From Blastocatellia bacterium UBA7656 (GTDB lineage: Bacteria; Acidobacteriota; Blastocatellia; UBA7656): a stretch of DNA of 54,537 nt. The stretch covers positions 1 to 54,537 of the forward strand of contig DLHY01000063.1 in the NCBI GenBank assembly GCA_002483445.1. The letters are read 5' to 3'. The stretch's first letter is position 1; every line of letters starts with the position of its first letter. The position numbers were made by a program, and so were the translations under genes. The notes under the pieces were generated by a model that had not been told where the DNA came from, did no database searches, and saw only the letters and a program-made list of their open reading frames with translations. Below, piece after piece: positions 52,430 to 54,537 of the stretch.

Positions 52430-53128
52430 TTACAGACCGGGATACCGTCCCAGGTAGATCAACAACAAGTCCGCCGTGTTCGTCACTGCATGAGCGACAA
52501 GAGGTGGCACTAGGTTGCGGCCACAGGCCAGGTAAAGCAGGCCGAGCAGCAGCCCGTTGATCACATTCTCAATCATGCCGGTAACACCCTGATCAATATG
52601 GCCTGCTCCGAAGACGGTACTTACCACGACGAGGCTCACCACCCACGCAGTCTGCGTTTCACCAACGAGGCCAGCAACGCGGTTCATGAGATAGCCCCGG
52701 TAGACGAGTTCTTCTCCCAAAACAGCCAATATCCAGATCAACACCACGGTGACGAGAAACAATCTGAAGTTGCCGACTATAGGACGGAAATCAGAAAGGT
52801 CTGGCGGCTTGCCCATCAACTGAGTCAGCAAGGGATAGCTGACGAATAGCTCCAGCAACAGCAACCCGACTCCGGCCAGTAGTCCGATAGCGATAGCGTG
52901 TCTCCATCTTCGCGGCGGCGCAAGCCCAACGCTCGCCCATCCAAGCCCTCGAAGTCGCAGCGATATCCAGCCGAGTGCAAAAAGAAAGGGCGTCTTGCTG
53001 AGAGGTATCAAGCGGTAGAGGTCAGCGATGTAGAGCGCCAGCACGAGGCTGATCTCTGCGACGACAAGCCAGGGACTATCACGCCATCCTGCTTTGGCGC
53101 TTCTACGGCTCACAACGGTATCCGTCAT
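52430..53128 (-). CDS. CPBP-family intramembrane metalloprotease
   Basis: 232 residues with about eight hydrophobic segments. Catalytic motifs: Glu139-Glu140 and Arg144 in EELVYRG, His177 in GAGHIDQG, His213 and Asn217 in HAVTNTAD. This is the CAAX protease / bacteriocin-processing (Rce1-like) fold; bacterial members process or degrade membrane peptides, or confer bacteriocin immunity, and the substrate here is unknown. GAGGAGAT precedes the ATG at 53128. It stands alone between an ADOP relic and a gene on the other strand. Confidence 0.9.
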   Translation of the reverse strand: MTDTVVSRRSAKAGWRDSPWLVVAEISLVLALYIADLYRLIPLSKTPFLFALGWISLRLRGLGWASVGLAPPRRWRHAIAIGLLAGVGLLLLELFVSYPLLTQLMGKPPDLSDFRPIVGNFRLFLVTVVLIWILAVLGEELVYRGYLMNRVAGLVGETQTAWVVSLVVVSTVFGAGHIDQGVTGMIENVINGLLLGLLYLACGRNLVPPLVAHAVTNTADLLLIYLGRYPGL

Positions 53129-53525
53129 GAATATCTCCTCGTCGGTCTAACTTCGTTTATGCTCAGGAATCAAGAGCCGTGCCAGCTTTGCCGCGGGGTC
53201 AAACGTTGTGATTATAGGGACTGATGCGAATTGATCGGTACAGATATGGAGCCGTGATGTTCGCTTGTGGGATTATGTTTTCCCGAAAGCGGGATGATCG
53301 AGCTTCATCCCTCGACGGGCAAAGGCAAAGCGCATTCAGCCTAAATCGTTTTCTTTCTTCTTTCCTCTTGAATTTCAAAAGGAACTTTATGCTCGTAATA
53401 ATGCCGCGCCTCGCTTGGGAAGCGTGCGGCGGACAACGGAGTTTCGTGCTAAGATTGAGGGCCATACGGAAATTTTCCAAACGGGGAGCTTTCGCAGTGA
53501 AAGGATCAGGGAGGATTGCACAGCT
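53129..53525. other. Intergenic region between the CPBP and baeRF-like genes
   Basis: About 400 bp between divergent genes. A 101-codon frame (53224-53529) has no family character and ends inside the next gene. A small CCCG/CGGG hairpin near 53281-53292 is the only structure I see. No good sigma70 promoter was recognised. Confidence 0.4.
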
Positions 53526-54492
53526 ATGAAACAACTCAAACAGGTCATGGAGGAGTTGGCTGATTTCGAACCTACTCATTTTCCATTCATCAGTCTTTAT
53601 CTCAACACGCAACCCGATCAGCACGGTCGGGCCAACTTTGATTCTTTCGTTCGTAAAGAGTTTCGCGCCCGCGGCAAGACATATACATCGCGATCAACTG
53701 AGCGCGAGAGCTTCGACCGCGATACCCAGCGCGCGCCTGATGGATCAGTATCGGCGCTATGCGGTGCTGGTTGCCGATACCAGTTCGGCTCGATTATTCA
53801 TCTTCGGACTGGGAACCGCCCTGAACAGCGATACGGTCAGCAATCCAAAAGCGAGCCGAACTTCGGTGGGAGGCTGGTCGCAGATGCGTTACCAGCGGCA
53901 CATCGACAACTATCACCGCAGTCACGCAAAAGAGATAGTTGACGCGATTGACCGCCTGATGCGAGAGGAAGGAGCCGAGCATATCATTCTGGCAGGAGAT
54001 AAGGTGATCATCCCTGTACTCAAGGAGCAGTTGCCGCAGCATCTTTCAGACAAGCTGATCGATGTTTTGAGAATAGACATAAACACTCCCGACCATGAAC
54101 TGTTCGAAGCGGCGGCAGAAGCTTTCCGCGAGCACGATGCTCAAATTGATGCGGAAAAAGTCGAGCGATTACTGGATGAATTTCGCGCCGGGGGGCTTGC
54201 TCTGGTCGGAGCGCACGACAGCCTTGCTGCGCTCAATAACGGGCAGGTGGATGAACTGCTCATCATTGCTTCGCTCGAACAGATTCACGAAGACGAAGAA
54301 GAGGTCGGCGCCCTCCTCGCGCCTGATGCCCCTGCAAACGAGGATGACCCCGCGCAGACGCGAACCGTCCTGATGGCCGACGAGCTTGTTACAAAAGCCC
54401 GACAGACGGGCGCGCGCGTCACGTTCATCGAAGATGAGTCGTTACTGGCAGGGGTAGGCGGCGTCGGTGTGTTGCTCAGATATCGCCTGTGA
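53526..54492 (+). pseudogene. Broken baeRF/Vms1-like release-factor-fold gene (internal deletion, shifted frame)
   Basis: From the ATG at 53526 the frame encodes MKQLKQVMEELADFEPTHFP, ISLYLNTQPDQHGRANFD and KTYTSRSTERESFDRDTQR. In the +1 frame, from 53731, it continues ARLMDQYRRYAVLVADTSSA, GGWSQMRYQRHIDNYHRS (VLRF1-like catalytic loop, in place of GGQ) and a C-terminal eRF1-like domain to TGA 54492. The family has about 55 residues between these parts. A deletion, apparently joined at GCGCGC (53730-53735), would remove them and shift the frame. Members hydrolyse stalled peptidyl-tRNA in ribosome rescue. A TTG-started 284-codon frame is open but not a family start. Confidence 0.75.
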
Positions 54493-54537
54493 TTTGTAGC
54501 CGACAAGACGTGACCTTGATGAAAATCAAGATCGGAG

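Noticed and set aside
53224..53529. 101-codon frame before the baeRF-like gene
   Set aside because: No family motif, and it ends inside the start of the next gene without coupling signals.

Overview
The window looks like a chromosome segment from an Acidobacteriota bacterium, most likely class Blastocatellia. That is an inference. It rests on five intact paralogues plus decayed copies of the roughly 800-residue FtsX/MacB permeases without an ATPase (the ADOP family, a hallmark of Acidobacteria), on Uma2 and chromate genes of the kind common in that class, and on many degenerate 7-bp repeats between genes.

Layout. 1-5.7 kb: two tRNA-Ser genes, tadA overlapping one of them, an alpha/beta-hydrolase homologue that lacks its catalytic residues, a DUF2752 membrane protein, a PAS-GGDEF-EAL c-di-GMP protein and a GNAT acetyltransferase. 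5.8-12.7 kb: two large exported peptidases (S8 subtilase with an SDGFLL repeat; M36 fungalysin-like) around a hotdog thioesterase. 13.1-18.1 kb: a housekeeping operon, msbA-like ABC exporter, yicC, gmk, rpoZ, coaBC. 18.8-22.0 kb: the conserved cdaA-cdaR-glmM operon (c-di-AMP synthesis coupled to peptidoglycan precursor supply), then two envelope-type genes including a PspA-like coiled coil. 23.6-26.4 kb: a visibly more A+T-rich stretch of unknown genes. 26.4-32.1 kb: a HEAT-repeat/cyclophilin fusion, a toxin-antitoxin pair with a frameshifted toxin, a molybdopterin oxidoreductase and a Uma2 protein. 32.3-39.6 kb: an ADOP permease and a chromate-related group (chrB, chrA, peptidase E, ornithine-cyclodeaminase-like enzyme, ChrB C-terminal paralogue). 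39.8-52.3 kb: an ADOP tandem cluster on the minus strand. 52.4-54.5 kb: a CPBP protease and a broken baeRF/Vms1-like gene.

The least ordinary material lies between genes. First, arrays with a strict 7-bp period whose unit sequence differs from locus to locus, and sometimes drifts within one array, sit in most spacers of the right half and also between the two tRNA genes. They are often paired as inverted arms and often begin directly at a stop codon. Second, an element of about 95 bp occurs once at 1.66-1.75 kb and three times in tandem at 36.19-36.47 kb. It lies in the direction of the flanking genes, supplies the stop codon of the upstream gene, and at 36.2 kb supplies the Shine-Dalgarno of the downstream gene.

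All coordinates and translations were read by eye. Family assignments come from motif recognition, without database searches.
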